A DNA stretch of 30,727 bases from an uncultured Lachnospiraceae bacterium (GCA_910584725.1 CAJUBE010000044.1:1-30727), one strand, 5' to 3'. Positions 22,373 to 30,318 are shown, counted from the first letter of the stretch. Notes: generated by a model from the sequence alone, not told the origin. Translations and numbers: made by a program.

Positions 22373-25063
22373 TTACGTTCCCTGACCATCCTCAAAATTA
22401 AAATTTGGAATCATCTTAGCCTGATGTAAAGGAAAGTTAGAGAATAAATGTACTGTACATGCGTTTCGGAGGAGCCGTGCTCGCCCCACGGCTTGCTCCA
22501 ATTCGCTCTCGATCATCCACAGGTGGATCTTTCTCAGTTCTTTATTCTGAAATGTCGTAAACTGAAAACGGTATCCATTGTGGTCTATAGTCTGGAGTGA
22601 CATTTTTTCCTCTTCGTCAAATTCTATTCCCATTGCTATGGCCGCCAACTTATATAAAAATTCAGCATGGTACGGTGTGCCCACTACAAGGATATCTTTT
22701 CCTTCCAGCATATTGCTTCCCTCCGTATTTCCAAAATGCAACGGTCCTATACCCTCTTTCATAAAAGTAATCGTCCTATCTACATCCATACAAAAACGGT
22801 TCATTAATTTCTCAACTATACCCTTATTATTACTCAGGCATGACCGACTCATGGATTTTCCACAGTATTGCTTTAGTTCTCCCACATATCCGGCCTTTTT
22901 GCACTCATAAAAATCTATGTTCTCTTCCCCAAAATACCACCCACATATCTCTTCATCTGCCGTAGCCGAAACTATGATATATTTTTCTCCCGGAAAATCT
23001 GCTGGCTTTAAGAAGGCAAATAGGTCTTTGGCTAAGTTCTCTTCATCCTCACACCGCCGCAGATAAAACCGCTCTGTCAGGCAAAATGACGGAATATCAA
23101 ACAGCATTGATTTCTTATCCCTGTCCTCATCATCCCACTCAAACCCCTCCGCTTTAATACATGAATACGTTTCTGAAGCCTTCAACAACTTCTTTATCTT
23201 TTTTGACAGCCGGGGATCTGTTGTTTCCTTTTTAAGTCTTTTCAGATCCGAAACGCTTATCTCCCCCTGATTGGATATGACACTCTTGAAAAGAATGTCT
23301 TCATCAATAATGATAGAATCAAATTCATCAAGCCTCTCTTTATCCATACTCAGCAGATACCTGTGTGTCGTAATAATGCAGCCTTCCCATGTCTTCAGTT
23401 TTTCGCGCTGCTCCATATATTTCTGTAGGCAGGGGATATCTTTTTTCTCCAATTCTTTTTGAATATAGGGATGGACTAGATACGGCCGGCCTTCTTGATA
23501 CATTCTTTGGATACGTTTCCATATGTCAGGCGGTATTCTGTCCTTGATTGCTTCGAGGGAAGGTGTTTTCATAACTTCTATTCCCAGCTCTTTCGCCTTT
23601 TTAAAAATCTCCCCTTTCAAAAGATTTGTTGGCACAGCAATGAGGAATCTGCTGTCAGAGTATTCCTGCATAAGATTTATGTAACTATGCGATTTTCCGG
23701 CTCCGGTCATTGCCTTAATGATATAAAACTTTTTCCCTCTCGCACGGAAAGCCCTGCTGATGGCATCATAAACATCCTCCTGCATCTCCTCCATAGAATA
23801 AAATGTTTCATGGTATCCTGCAATCTTTTCCATACTCCTGCGTTTTGTATGTATTGTCGAAAGAATGTTCTTACAATGCGTACATTCCTCATGGTATGGG
23901 CAGTATTTATCACAGGACTGTGGATAATAATTATTCTGTTCCATATAAGAAAGATGTGCTTCCCATTTCTCATTCTTAGCATCATCTGGATATATATTGG
24001 GGTATTCCAATCTCTTTTCCATGAAATATTTTGTACCAGTCTCTACCTGTATCAGATTCGTTGCAATACCAAATAATTCATCATGGGACAACTTTCTACT
24101 GCCATTAGCAAAATCTTGAAATAACTTACACTTATCCATATCCTGCAAAACTCCGGCCCTGAAATCTTTATGATTCTTAGACTTTTCACCCGGAGTTTTG
24201 ACAGAAGAATTTCTGGTGCTGCTAAAATTTATAACATAATACTTATTTGGGAAAATTTCGCCATTTGCTTTTATATTAGAATCATCTTGATCATATATAA
24301 TAGCTGTTGGCGAATTTTTCCCATTTTCAGTATCCTGAGTTGCACCAGCATCTTCTGTCGGATCATCTGGTTCAGGCAGATGATCCGCTACTCTAATATC
24401 CAATAAGCCTTTTTTAGTTAATGCAACTCCGGCTTCTTTAGAAAACTTCGCTATTTGTTCCTTATAATGGTTATCCTTATATCTCTTTTTCATGCAGTAG
24501 GTATAATTTCTAAAAACAGATTCTATATTGACCGTTGGTAAGTCTTCATCGTAGTAAAGCAATTCCTTACCGCCAAAATATAGTTTAGATACATCCTTAT
24601 AGCATGACGGATCAGCCTCCGGGAACAGCTTACCCATAGCAAGTTGCATGGCTTCAGCAACTCTCCGATCTGTAACAGATACATCATTTAGAAACACAAC
24701 CCTGAATTTATCATGATTCATGCTCGACATTGTATCGTAGGCAAACAAGATGGGCATTTCAAACTGCCTGGCTCTTTCTTTGACCTCATCAAACGTCAGT
24801 TTCTTTTGGGAAGCTTTATTATCAAAATCTAATGCAAATAATTGCTGCTGCTCAAAATTATCCTTATTGCGCTTTCCGTTTTTAAATGTTGCCGGGCTAA
24901 AAGTATGACCCATGCTTCCGATCTTAGTAACCGTTTCCATCAATCCATTCCGGTCTAATTTCTGAACCGATCTGGCAATTCTGTTATTAATCCGCCATAT
25001 TTCATCACCAGAAGGTTTCGATTGGAAGCTCTGCCCGTCATAAGAAAATTTAATTGTTTTCAT
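22373..25063 (-). CDS. Fused primase-like and superfamily 2 helicase protein
   Basis: At 896 aa this is the largest gene of the element. The N-terminal part has QQLFALDFDN with acidic residues D79/D81 and a following AYDTMSS...HDKFRVVF, a pattern seen in BT4734-like/primase-polymerase regions of mobile elements. A Cys cluster, C384, C388, C394, C397, follows and could bind zinc or an iron-sulfur cluster. The C-terminal half is an SF2 helicase: Walker A AMTGAGKS (451-458), DEDI at 587-590 as motif II, VSATAD (698-703) as motif III, and EQAVGRARLLR (856-866) as motif VI. It likely primes and unwinds element DNA during replication. It follows a terminator and a 171-nt gap with palindromes at 25079-25095 and 25103-25110. 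GGGAG lies upstream of the ATG. Confidence 0.65.
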   Translation of the reverse strand: MKTIKFSYDGQSFQSKPSGDEIWRINNRIARSVQKLDRNGLMETVTKIGSMGHTFSPATFKNGKRNKDNFEQQQLFALDFDNKASQKKLTFDEVKERARQFEMPILFAYDTMSSMNHDKFRVVFLNDVSVTDRRVAEAMQLAMGKLFPEADPSCYKDVSKLYFGGKELLYYDEDLPTVNIESVFRNYTYCMKKRYKDNHYKEQIAKFSKEAGVALTKKGLLDIRVADHLPEPDDPTEDAGATQDTENGKNSPTAIIYDQDDSNIKANGEIFPNKYYVINFSSTRNSSVKTPGEKSKNHKDFRAGVLQDMDKCKLFQDFANGSRKLSHDELFGIATNLIQVETGTKYFMEKRLEYPNIYPDDAKNEKWEAHLSYMEQNNYYPQSCDKYCPYHEECTHCKNILSTIHTKRRSMEKIAGYHETFYSMEEMQEDVYDAISRAFRARGKKFYIIKAMTGAGKSHSYINLMQEYSDSRFLIAVPTNLLKGEIFKKAKELGIEVMKTPSLEAIKDRIPPDIWKRIQRMYQEGRPYLVHPYIQKELEKKDIPCLQKYMEQREKLKTWEGCIITTHRYLLSMDKERLDEFDSIIIDEDILFKSVISNQGEISVSDLKRLKKETTDPRLSKKIKKLLKASETYSCIKAEGFEWDDEDRDKKSMLFDIPSFCLTERFYLRRCEDEENLAKDLFAFLKPADFPGEKYIIVSATADEEICGWYFGEENIDFYECKKAGYVGELKQYCGKSMSRSCLSNNKGIVEKLMNRFCMDVDRTITFMKEGIGPLHFGNTEGSNMLEGKDILVVGTPYHAEFLYKLAAIAMGIEFDEEEKMSLQTIDHNGYRFQFTTFQNKELRKIHLWMIESELEQAVGRARLLRNACTVHLFSNFPLHQAKMIPNFNFEDGQGT

Positions 25064-25078
25064 AAAATCATCTCCCTT

Positions 25079-25110
25079 GAAATTTTTTAAATTTCTGTAG
25101 GAGTGATCAC
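25079..25110. promoter_or_regulatory. Two palindromes upstream of primase-helicase gene
   Basis: GAAATTT-TTT-AAATTTC (25079-25095) is a 7-bp inverted repeat just upstream of the ribosome site, and GTGATCAC (25103-25110) is a perfect 8-bp palindrome next to it. Both are of operator size. No clear promoter was found beside them. Confidence 0.35.
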
Positions 25111-25121
25111 AAAAAAAATTT

Positions 25122-25155
25122 GCAAAAAAAGAAGAACAGAATCGCTCTGTCCTTC
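25122..25155 (-). terminator. Rho-independent terminator after 68-aa gene
   Basis: On the minus strand AGGACAGA (25146-25153) pairs with TCTGTTCT (25133-25140) with one G-T pair and a 5-nt loop, followed by CTTCTTTTTTT. It separates the toxin-side operon from the primase-helicase gene. Confidence 0.85.
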
Positions 25156-25234
25156 ATTCCTTCTGTCCAATATCCGTAAAATCATTATCCCACTACTATT
25201 ATAGTGTTACAATCATGTAGATATCTCCTATAGA

Positions 25235-25441
25235 TTAGCGGTTATCTCCATTCTTTAACAGCATATCTATCTCTTCTAAACTCATATCCGGCTGTTCTTG
25301 TTTTTCCTTGGTATAATCCCCATATCCCATATCATACTGCTGCATGAATTTCACCATCCCGACAGGCCCCAATGCTTCCTGTAACGCTTTCATTCCTGCA
25401 TTTCTCACATCTATCGGGCTGCTCAAATTAACATCCACCAT
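25235..25441 (-). CDS. Small acidic protein of unknown function
   Basis: A 68-aa protein with a strong ribosome site (GGGAGGTGA) and its own terminator about 80 nt downstream, so it is surely expressed. The sequence SPIDVRNAGMKALQEALGPVGMVKFMQQYDMGYGDYTKEKQE looks like a compact conserved domain, and I believe similar small proteins recur in Firmicute genomes, but I cannot name the family. The C-terminal half is acidic. It may belong to the toxin-antitoxin transcript, being 90 nt downstream of the zeta gene, and could be an antitoxin-like or regulatory subunit; this is only inference from size and place. Confidence 0.65.
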   Translation of the reverse strand: MVDVNLSSPIDVRNAGMKALQEALGPVGMVKFMQQYDMGYGDYTKEKQEQPDMSLEEIDMLLKNGDNR

Positions 25442-25530
25442 TCAGGTCACCTCCCATGCAAATCCACACATATCTGCTTCTACGACAATCTCCTTAATAT
25501 GCCTTCAAAAACCATAGCTAATATGAGCAT

Positions 25531-26115
25531 TTAATTTATATATTCTATTATTCCGCTTAATCTTTCTATATCATCATTACTCCAATATTGATTATTCCAA
25601 CGATAATATATGTTTTTACGTTTCTTAAATATTCTGAATGGCTCTCTCGTGTTATCATATATATGCAGGATATCACAAATCTCTACTAATCTTGGAATCA
25701 GAACAAGCGCCTTATCATATCTTGACCTGATTTTTTCTTCTGGAACGCTATGCCCGCCCAGTGCTTCTCTGGCCTGTACTCTTGCAACATTTATATCTAC
25801 ATTGGACGTCAAGACATAAATACCCCTGACAAAATATCCCTGCTCTTTGGCTTTTTGTAATAGCAGCAAATTTCTATCAGTGGATAGCACTGTCTCAAAA
25901 GTAAAATCCTTTTTATTTTCTATCATGTATTCCCGTAATTCTTCCGCCTTTACCGCCGCTTCCAGATCCGTACACAGAGTCGTTCTTTTTATATCGTCTG
26001 CATTGATATACTCGCCCCCGACCTTTGCCATCTGCGTAATTGTTGATTTTCCGCTCCCATTTGGTCCTGCAAACACAATCACTTCCGGAAGTCTTACCAT
26101 GCTATTTTCCGACAT
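25531..26115 (-). CDS. Zeta-type toxin (P-loop kinase)
   Basis: Zeta/PezT toxins phosphorylate UDP-GlcNAc and poison peptidoglycan synthesis; smaller relatives may have other targets. I start at ATG 26115 (194 aa): GGGAGG is 7 nt upstream, and the gene overlaps its upstream neighbour by 14 nt. Walker A GPNGSGKS is at 17-24, NADD at 38-41, the ETVLST strand in the middle, and the zeta signature GGHSVPEEKIRSRYDKAL in the second half. The C-terminus FRIFKKRKNIYYRWNN is basic. It is shorter than PezT because it lacks a fused or long C-terminal region. The overlap with a small upstream gene and a strong promoter fit a toxin-antitoxin operon. A kinase unrelated to toxicity remains possible. Confidence 0.82.
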   Translation of the reverse strand: MSENSMVRLPEVIVFAGPNGSGKSTITQMAKVGGEYINADDIKRTTLCTDLEAAVKAEELREYMIENKKDFTFETVLSTDRNLLLLQKAKEQGYFVRGIYVLTSNVDINVARVQAREALGGHSVPEEKIRSRYDKALVLIPRLVEICDILHIYDNTREPFRIFKKRKNIYYRWNNQYWSNDDIERLSGIIEYIN

Positions 26116-26296
26116 ACTCCCGCCTCCCGTCCGGATATTCAAGATACGCCCGTTTTGTCTCATCATCGTATCCTGCAATGGGCAGGCCCTTTATTTTTCT
26201 CACTTCATTATCTATTCTTATTGACTCCTTGAATCTTATTGTTAATTCCTCATCAGAAATTCCACAGGTGGAATCCAATTCATTTATAACTGTCAT
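26102..26296 (-). CDS. Putative antitoxin of zeta-type toxin
   Basis: A 64-aa protein ending inside the start of the zeta gene (14-nt overlap), so the two are translationally coupled. The first half is helical and acidic (INELDSTCGISDEELTIRFKESIRIDNEVRK), the second short and strand-like (PIAGYDDETKRAYLEYPDGRREYV). This is the usual look of the small partner encoded before short zeta toxins in Firmicutes. GGAGG precedes the ATG by 6 nt. There is no helix-turn-helix like that of PezA, so autoregulation, if any, would need another protein. Confidence 0.65.
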   Translation of the reverse strand: MTVINELDSTCGISDEELTIRFKESIRIDNEVRKIKGLPIAGYDDETKRAYLEYPDGRREYVGK

Positions 26297-26388
26297 TAAC
26301 TGCCTCCTTCCCAGCTTCCTATACTCGGTGTGTAAAACAAACCATTTATCCGCTTATGCTATCCGTATCCAATCTTCTTATTCTCTAT

Positions 26389-26417
26389 ATTGTACTCTAT
26401 CTAAAATATTTGTTCAA
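26389..26417 (-). promoter_or_regulatory. Sigma-A promoter of toxin-antitoxin operon
   Basis: On the minus strand TTGAAC (26412-26417) and TACAAT (26389-26394) are exactly 17 nt apart, with four and five of six consensus bases. Transcription would start about 85 nt before the antitoxin gene. Confidence 0.7.
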
Positions 26418-26471
26418 TCACTCATATTTTCACACATGCCAAAATCCAATTTATATCTATATAATTTAGCC

Positions 26472-26597
26472 GTGGTATCAGGTGGTATGGTGGTATCTGT
26501 ACCGCTCATACCACCCCTGCAAAGCCCGCGCGCCGATATCTGGCGCAGCAGATCAGCGAATGGCGCAAAAAGTGCGCCACATATCATTACTGCGCCA
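26472..26597. repeat. Iteron-like cluster: GTGGTAT and TGGCGCA repeats
   Basis: GTGGTAT lies at 26472, 26482 and 26490, with an inverted copy ATACCAC at 26508-26514; together GGTGGTATG (26481-26489) and CATACCACC (26507-26515) form a 9-bp inverted repeat. Next to it TGGCGCA lies at 26541 and 26561 (20 bp apart) and inverted TGCGCCA at 26573 and 26591; 26561-26579 is a perfect 7-bp hairpin with a 5-nt loop. The last copy is inside the 3' end of the 97-aa gene. Such spaced repeats in both orientations are typical of replication or partition sites and of multi-site operators. No T-run. Confidence 0.6.
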
Positions 26598-26880
26598 TGT
26601 GCGCGGTCTCTTCTACCTCCATCCGGAGCCTGATCCCATCCTCCATCCCGAAGCGGTATGCAGCCGCGCCGTATACCGCGCCGAAATGGTTGTTTACCGT
26701 TATCGCCTGGTCAACCGCGCTTTTCTGTTCCCTTGTAAGCCCCAGTCCATCCAGCCTGTCAAAAACCTCCTGCTGTTCTGCTAATGCCTCCTGATAGTCT
26801 TTATCTTTCGCCAGGACCGCATCCAGAGCATCCCCCGTCCTGTGCGCCGCTATTATCTCCAACAATCCGTTTTTCTCCAT
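26587..26880 (-). CDS. Small helical accessory protein (possibly DUF6809-like)
   Basis: A 97-aa mostly helical protein: a long central charged helix (DALDAVLAKDKDYQEALAEQ) followed by LTREQKSAVDQAITVNN and a C-terminal AAAYRFGMEDGIRLRMEVEE. It resembles short unnamed proteins common in Firmicute integrative elements; I suspect the DUF6809 group but cannot confirm. No enzyme motif is present. It is preceded by a 168-nt gap holding a weak terminator, and its 3' end carries one of the TGGCGCA repeats, so its coding sequence may overlap a DNA site. Confidence 0.6.
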   Translation of the reverse strand: MEKNGLLEIIAAHRTGDALDAVLAKDKDYQEALAEQQEVFDRLDGLGLTREQKSAVDQAITVNNHFGAVYGAAAYRFGMEDGIRLRMEVEETAHMAQ

Positions 26881-26970
26881 TTTATCCGCCTCTTCCCTCT
26901 GTATATTTCACCATGCGTACCTCATCCGGCATCCAACTCAGAATACATACACTCATTTTCTCTGGTTAAA

Positions 26971-27032
26971 AGAGGGCATAAAAAGAGCAGACCGCCCTAT
27001 CCCTAATAAGATTTCCTACTTTCATGCCCTCT
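26971..27032 (-). terminator. Likely terminator after DUF5688 gene
   Basis: On the minus strand AGGGC-GGTCT-GCTCT followed by TTTTTA forms a short 5-bp stem with one G-T pair and a T-run (26979-26996). It sits inside a wider inverted repeat, AGAGGGCAT (26971-26979) with ATGCCCTCT (27024-27032). The short stem alone is weak. Confidence 0.45.
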
Positions 27033-27048
27033 CAGCAGTCATCCGCCA

Positions 27049-27960
27049 TCATGCAACGATTTTTAAAATCTCCTCATCCCTGTTGTACACATACACATGA
27101 TAAGATAAGCGTTCTTCCACATCTACCTGCGTATCATTCACTTCCCGCACCTTTGCTGCCAGTCCTTCATACTCTGTTGCATCTTTCGGAGGAAGTATGA
27201 TAGTCTCATGCACAGAACTTGGCAGCACAATAAAACCATCCCCTACTTTATCCGCCACCATCCGCAGCGTTTTCTTGTCAAGGATCTCCGCTGCCCCAAA
27301 CCGTCTATGGCGATTTGTCAGGATGTACATATCCGTATCATGTGAAGCATTGCCGTCTTTCTTCGGGAAGGTAATCCCCGCTATCTGCTTTATAATCGTT
27401 TCGAGCGTGATAAAATCAGCTTCCCCGTCAGCACGAATATTCCTCATCGCCGTCTGGTAAAGATTTTCTTCTTCCTGCCCCCATATCTCCATATACCCGT
27501 TATAGATAAGAACTGTCCCGATATCCTCCCGTGCATGGTCTCTGGCAACAGCATAATAGACCACCGCCAGATCCAAGAAGTCCCTGTGCGGTATCTTTTC
27601 AAGCAGTTCCTTATTCTGCTTGGCATTAACAAGTTTCGGGTAAATATCACCACGGACAGTTTCCCAGTTGCGGAATCCTGACAGATCGACATCCGGCATA
27701 TCTTCCCCATATTTCAGAATCAGTCGGTATACCTCATCCACAATCTCATCAAATTTCATCCCATCAGATTCATATTCCCGGTAAAACTCATCCAGATATA
27801 CGCACGGCCCGATATCTGTTTCTTCTTTCACAACAACCGCGATCCCGGCCTGCTTCACATTATTATTTCTTATCACATCATGTTTCTTTACCTGAAATGC
27901 GCCGTCTGCCCTCGCACGGATTTCCTGTAAGATATTTTCTCTAAATTCCTCAAAACTCAT
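27049..27960 (-). CDS. DUF5688 family protein
   Basis: The 303-aa protein matches my memory of DUF5688, a family of unknown function carried by Lachnospiraceae mobile elements: N-terminal SFEEFRENILQEIRARADG, the middle GIAVVVKEETDIGPCVYLDEFY, the phrase LAVVYYAVARDH, and a C-terminal half resembling a peptidase-like or phage structural fold without catalytic residues I can identify (LTNRHRRFGAAEIL...VADKVGDGFIVLPSSVHETIILP). It is encoded 33 nt downstream of the annealing-protein gene and probably shares its transcript. AAGGA precedes the ATG by 7 nt. Function unknown; a role in element maintenance is only suggested by repeated co-occurrence. Confidence 0.75.
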   Translation of the reverse strand: MSFEEFRENILQEIRARADGAFQVKKHDVIRNNNVKQAGIAVVVKEETDIGPCVYLDEFYREYESDGMKFDEIVDEVYRLILKYGEDMPDVDLSGFRNWETVRGDIYPKLVNAKQNKELLEKIPHRDFLDLAVVYYAVARDHAREDIGTVLIYNGYMEIWGQEEENLYQTAMRNIRADGEADFITLETIIKQIAGITFPKKDGNASHDTDMYILTNRHRRFGAAEILDKKTLRMVADKVGDGFIVLPSSVHETIILPPKDATEYEGLAAKVREVNDTQVDVEERLSYHVYVYNRDEEILKIVA

Positions 27961-27993
27961 TGTTTATCCTTCACCCTCCATTCTTTTCTACGA

Positions 27994-28815
27994 CTATGCC
28001 GCCTCTGTCGATTTCGTCCGTTTTAACGCTGACATCACCCTGCCATAGAGTTCTGCGCTCATCGTTCCCGGCTCCTGTATCTGGTACCGGCTCTGCACGG
28101 TCTCCATAGATACGCCCGTCCTGTCAAGTTCCGCCTGCAGGGAATCCATCTGTTCCTTGGAAATCGGCGCTGAATTTTTCTGCGTTTTCCCCGTTGTATT
28201 TTTCTGCGCCGGCTTTTGCGCCGTCTCCGCTTTGCTCCCATTTCCCGCAGCAGTTTTCCCTTTACGGCCGCCTGTAGTCCCTGCGCCTTTTTCTTTCAGT
28301 TCATATACCGTCTGTCCCTTGTCATTTACGATCACAAGGGCGCAGATCTCCCGGTCGTCATTGTATCCGATCGAAGAGACCGAGAAGCGGTCATTGCAGA
28401 AAAACCGCTTTACTTTATTCTGGTCTTCCTTATATGTGATTGCCGCCTTTCCTGCCGGTATCCAAATAAAAGGCGCAGTATAAAGTTCCCTTCCGATCCC
28501 CCAGTTGAAGCACGCCCGCTTGAAGCTGTCGGAAGCCTGCCCCTTCTCTTTCTCCGAATAACTCATGGTACCCACATCCTGCTTCGCTACCCATTCTCCG
28601 GTCTCTTTATCATAGATCTCCACCGTACAGTAAAGGTTCCCCTCTATGCTCTGGTGGCTCCGCTTCCACCCAAAAGGTCCGAAGGTCTCATCAAGGATAC
28701 GCTGGTCTACTCTGGCATCCTTATAGAGTAACAGACTAAGTCCGTTTTCTTTGATAACCGCCACTCTGCACTCGATCTCATCTGCCTTAAGCAGCCTGAT
28801 CAGATTCTGCTCCAT
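27994..28815 (-). CDS. Rad52/Sak-type single-strand annealing protein
   Basis: This protein should anneal complementary single strands during recombination, as the partner of the exonuclease encoded upstream. I start at ATG 28815 (273 aa), with AGGAGG 6 nt upstream. The core at about 40-118 carries the Rad52-family pattern FGPFGWKRSHQSIEGNLYCTVEIYD, then GTMSYSEKEKGQASDSFKRACFNWGIGRELYTAPFIWI. Residues about 185-225 form a Lys/Ala/Gly/Thr-rich linker, and the C-terminal 45 residues look helical (ISKEQMDSLQAELDRTGVSMETVQ). The gene overlaps the end of the 124-aa gene by 29 nt, which implies coupled expression. Confidence 0.85.
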   Translation of the reverse strand: MEQNLIRLLKADEIECRVAVIKENGLSLLLYKDARVDQRILDETFGPFGWKRSHQSIEGNLYCTVEIYDKETGEWVAKQDVGTMSYSEKEKGQASDSFKRACFNWGIGRELYTAPFIWIPAGKAAITYKEDQNKVKRFFCNDRFSVSSIGYNDDREICALVIVNDKGQTVYELKEKGAGTTGGRKGKTAAGNGSKAETAQKPAQKNTTGKTQKNSAPISKEQMDSLQAELDRTGVSMETVQSRYQIQEPGTMSAELYGRVMSALKRTKSTEAA

Positions 28816-29161
28816 CTTTGCCCTCCTTTTTTGCATCGAAATTTATCTTTCCCGGAATCTCTTCCAGTTCCCTGCACGCATACTCTTTAAGCTCCACATA
28901 AAAACTGTCCTCCCTGTCCATCCATTCCTGATAAAGATGGTCCAGTATGCCAAAACTCAGCCCCAGAAGTTCCCTTATCATGCCGCTCTGTAAATTTTCT
29001 GTATGTACTAACAGAATTTCATACAGATTCACATAAACCTCAATCCTGTAAGAAGCCTTGATGATATCTTCTTTCCCTTTTTGAAGCATAGAATCTTTAA
29101 AGCACATAAGTTCCAGATGGAGCCTCTGCTGTAACAGTTCCCGCAGTTTCTTTTCTTCCAT
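28787..29161 (-). CDS. Unknown helical protein between exonuclease and annealing protein
   Basis: A 124-aa almost wholly helical protein (KLRELLQQRLHLELMCFKD..., then RIEVYVNLYEILLV and IRELLGLSFGILDHLYQEW) with acidic character and no catalytic motif. The AGGAGG site overlaps the stop of the exonuclease gene, and the 3' end overlaps the annealing-protein start, so it is locked into the recombination operon. It could be a single-strand-binding mediator, a dimer bridge or an inhibitor of host nucleases; none of these can be read from sequence. I do not recognise the family. Confidence 0.65.
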   Translation of the reverse strand: MEEKKLRELLQQRLHLELMCFKDSMLQKGKEDIIKASYRIEVYVNLYEILLVHTENLQSGMIRELLGLSFGILDHLYQEWMDREDSFYVELKEYACRELEEIPGKINFDAKKEGKDGAESDQAA

Positions 29162-29169
29162 AGCCCCTC

Positions 29170-30099
29170 CTATGCCGCCTTCACTTCAAACCGTCTGGAA
29201 TGGGAAACCTTACCATAATCGGCATAAAGCTCCGGCCTCTCCTCCTTAATGCGTTTGGTATCCAGCTTTGTGGAGTCGATATTCTTCCATGAAACACGGA
29301 AAGCATCACTGCTCGCCAGTTCATTGTCCTGCATGAAAAGCTTCACTTCCTGCTCGATCTGCTTCTGTTCCTCCTGCAGTTCTGCAATAAAGCCTAGGAT
29401 CTCCTCACGCCGCCTTAACTTTTCATCAAACCCGACAAGTTCAATGGCGCTGGCTTTCCTTGCGGTATGGAAATACTGTTCCAGCACCTCGTCACAGGCC
29501 CTGCTCCCATCCGGCGGCGGGATAATGCCCGGCACCACATGATGGTTCCAGAAATCATCTTCTACCGCTATGAGCCGCCCAATCAGTTCCTCATCCCATT
29601 CCAGTCTGCGGTAGGTAAATTCCCTGCCCAGGATGACCGCCGCGATATACCATATGCGCTTTCCCGTCACCGCCATGTAATGGTAACACTGCATGATATA
29701 ATGGAGCGGTATATTTCCATCCGCCCACTTGTCCGCATTGTAGGCACTGGCTGTCTTACATTCCAGTCCCGCATCTTCCCCAACTACGATGCGGTCAATA
29801 TCTGCAATCATAAAGGGATGTTTTTTACTGCGGTACATGAAGTTGGACTTCCGCACCTTTAAGCCCGTAGCCTCCGTGAACCGCTGCGCCACATAGTCCT
29901 CCAGATCATGACCGATACGGATTGCCTCACTGTCCTGCTCCTCCACATCTTCCCTGGTCTTGTCCTGAAATACTTTCATTGCGCTGCTGTAAGGGTTAAC
30001 GCCGCAGATCGCTCCTGCGTCAGAGCCGCCTATCCCTGATTTTCTTAAACGGAGCCATTCCGTATTACTGACTCCTGTTAATGCTATTTTTTCAAACAT
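29170..30099 (-). CDS. YqaJ-type viral recombinase / lambda exonuclease-like
   Basis: A 309-aa nuclease of the PD-(D/E)XK fold that resects double-strand ends so the annealing protein can act. Landmarks are LRLRKSGIGGSDAGAICGVNPY (N-terminal, about 16-37), IGHDLEDYVAQRF with Glu67, the active-site pair D102 in MIADIDRIV and E113-x-K115 in GLECKTAS, and PLHYIMQCYHYMAVTG. A C-terminal helical region (about 225-270) contains EELQEEQKQIEQEVKLFMQDN. GGAGG lies 6 nt before the ATG. It is the first gene after a 219-nt gap downstream of the DUF932 gene, and heads the exonuclease/unknown/annealing operon. Confidence 0.88.
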   Translation of the reverse strand: MFEKIALTGVSNTEWLRLRKSGIGGSDAGAICGVNPYSSAMKVFQDKTREDVEEQDSEAIRIGHDLEDYVAQRFTEATGLKVRKSNFMYRSKKHPFMIADIDRIVVGEDAGLECKTASAYNADKWADGNIPLHYIMQCYHYMAVTGKRIWYIAAVILGREFTYRRLEWDEELIGRLIAVEDDFWNHHVVPGIIPPPDGSRACDEVLEQYFHTARKASAIELVGFDEKLRRREEILGFIAELQEEQKQIEQEVKLFMQDNELASSDAFRVSWKNIDSTKLDTKRIKEERPELYADYGKVSHSRRFEVKAA

Positions 30100-30318
30100 G
30101 TTGTTCCTCCTCTGTTTTTGTCCCCAGATACTGTTAAAAAACTTTTCTGATAAAAACTATCCGGGCAATGTTTCCCACTTTCCCGGACATTCTGCCCGCT
30201 TCATTTTTAGATAAAGAATAAGGACAGCCGGAACATCATGCCCGGCCGCCCTTACTCATCCTTTATCTTCCCGTGATATACTATTTTTTCAGGCCAAAAG
30301 GTTGCTCATTTTTCCTGT
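30100..30318. other. Gap between DUF932 and exonuclease genes
   Basis: A 219-nt gap without a gene. It holds the hairpin at 30220-30253 and a 6-bp G/C stem TCCGGG/CCCGGA (30160-30187) followed on the minus strand by TAGTTTTT. I found no convincing -35/-10 pair, though one is expected here if the hairpins terminate transcription. Confidence 0.5.
30220..30253 (-). terminator. Probable terminator after DUF932 gene
   Basis: AAGGACAGCCGG (30220-30231) pairs with CCGGCCGCCCTT (30242-30253) with two mismatches. On the minus strand it is followed by ATTCTTTATCT, a modest T-run. It lies about 65 nt after the DUF932 stop. Confidence 0.5.

Noticed and set aside
26414..26509. Minus-strand 31-codon frame (start MSGTDTTIPP) inside the iteron-like cluster
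   Set aside because: The GGGG before its ATG is poorly spaced, most of its first codons are the repeats themselves, and its end overlaps the -35 of the toxin-antitoxin promoter. A remnant of a longer gene is possible but not supportable.
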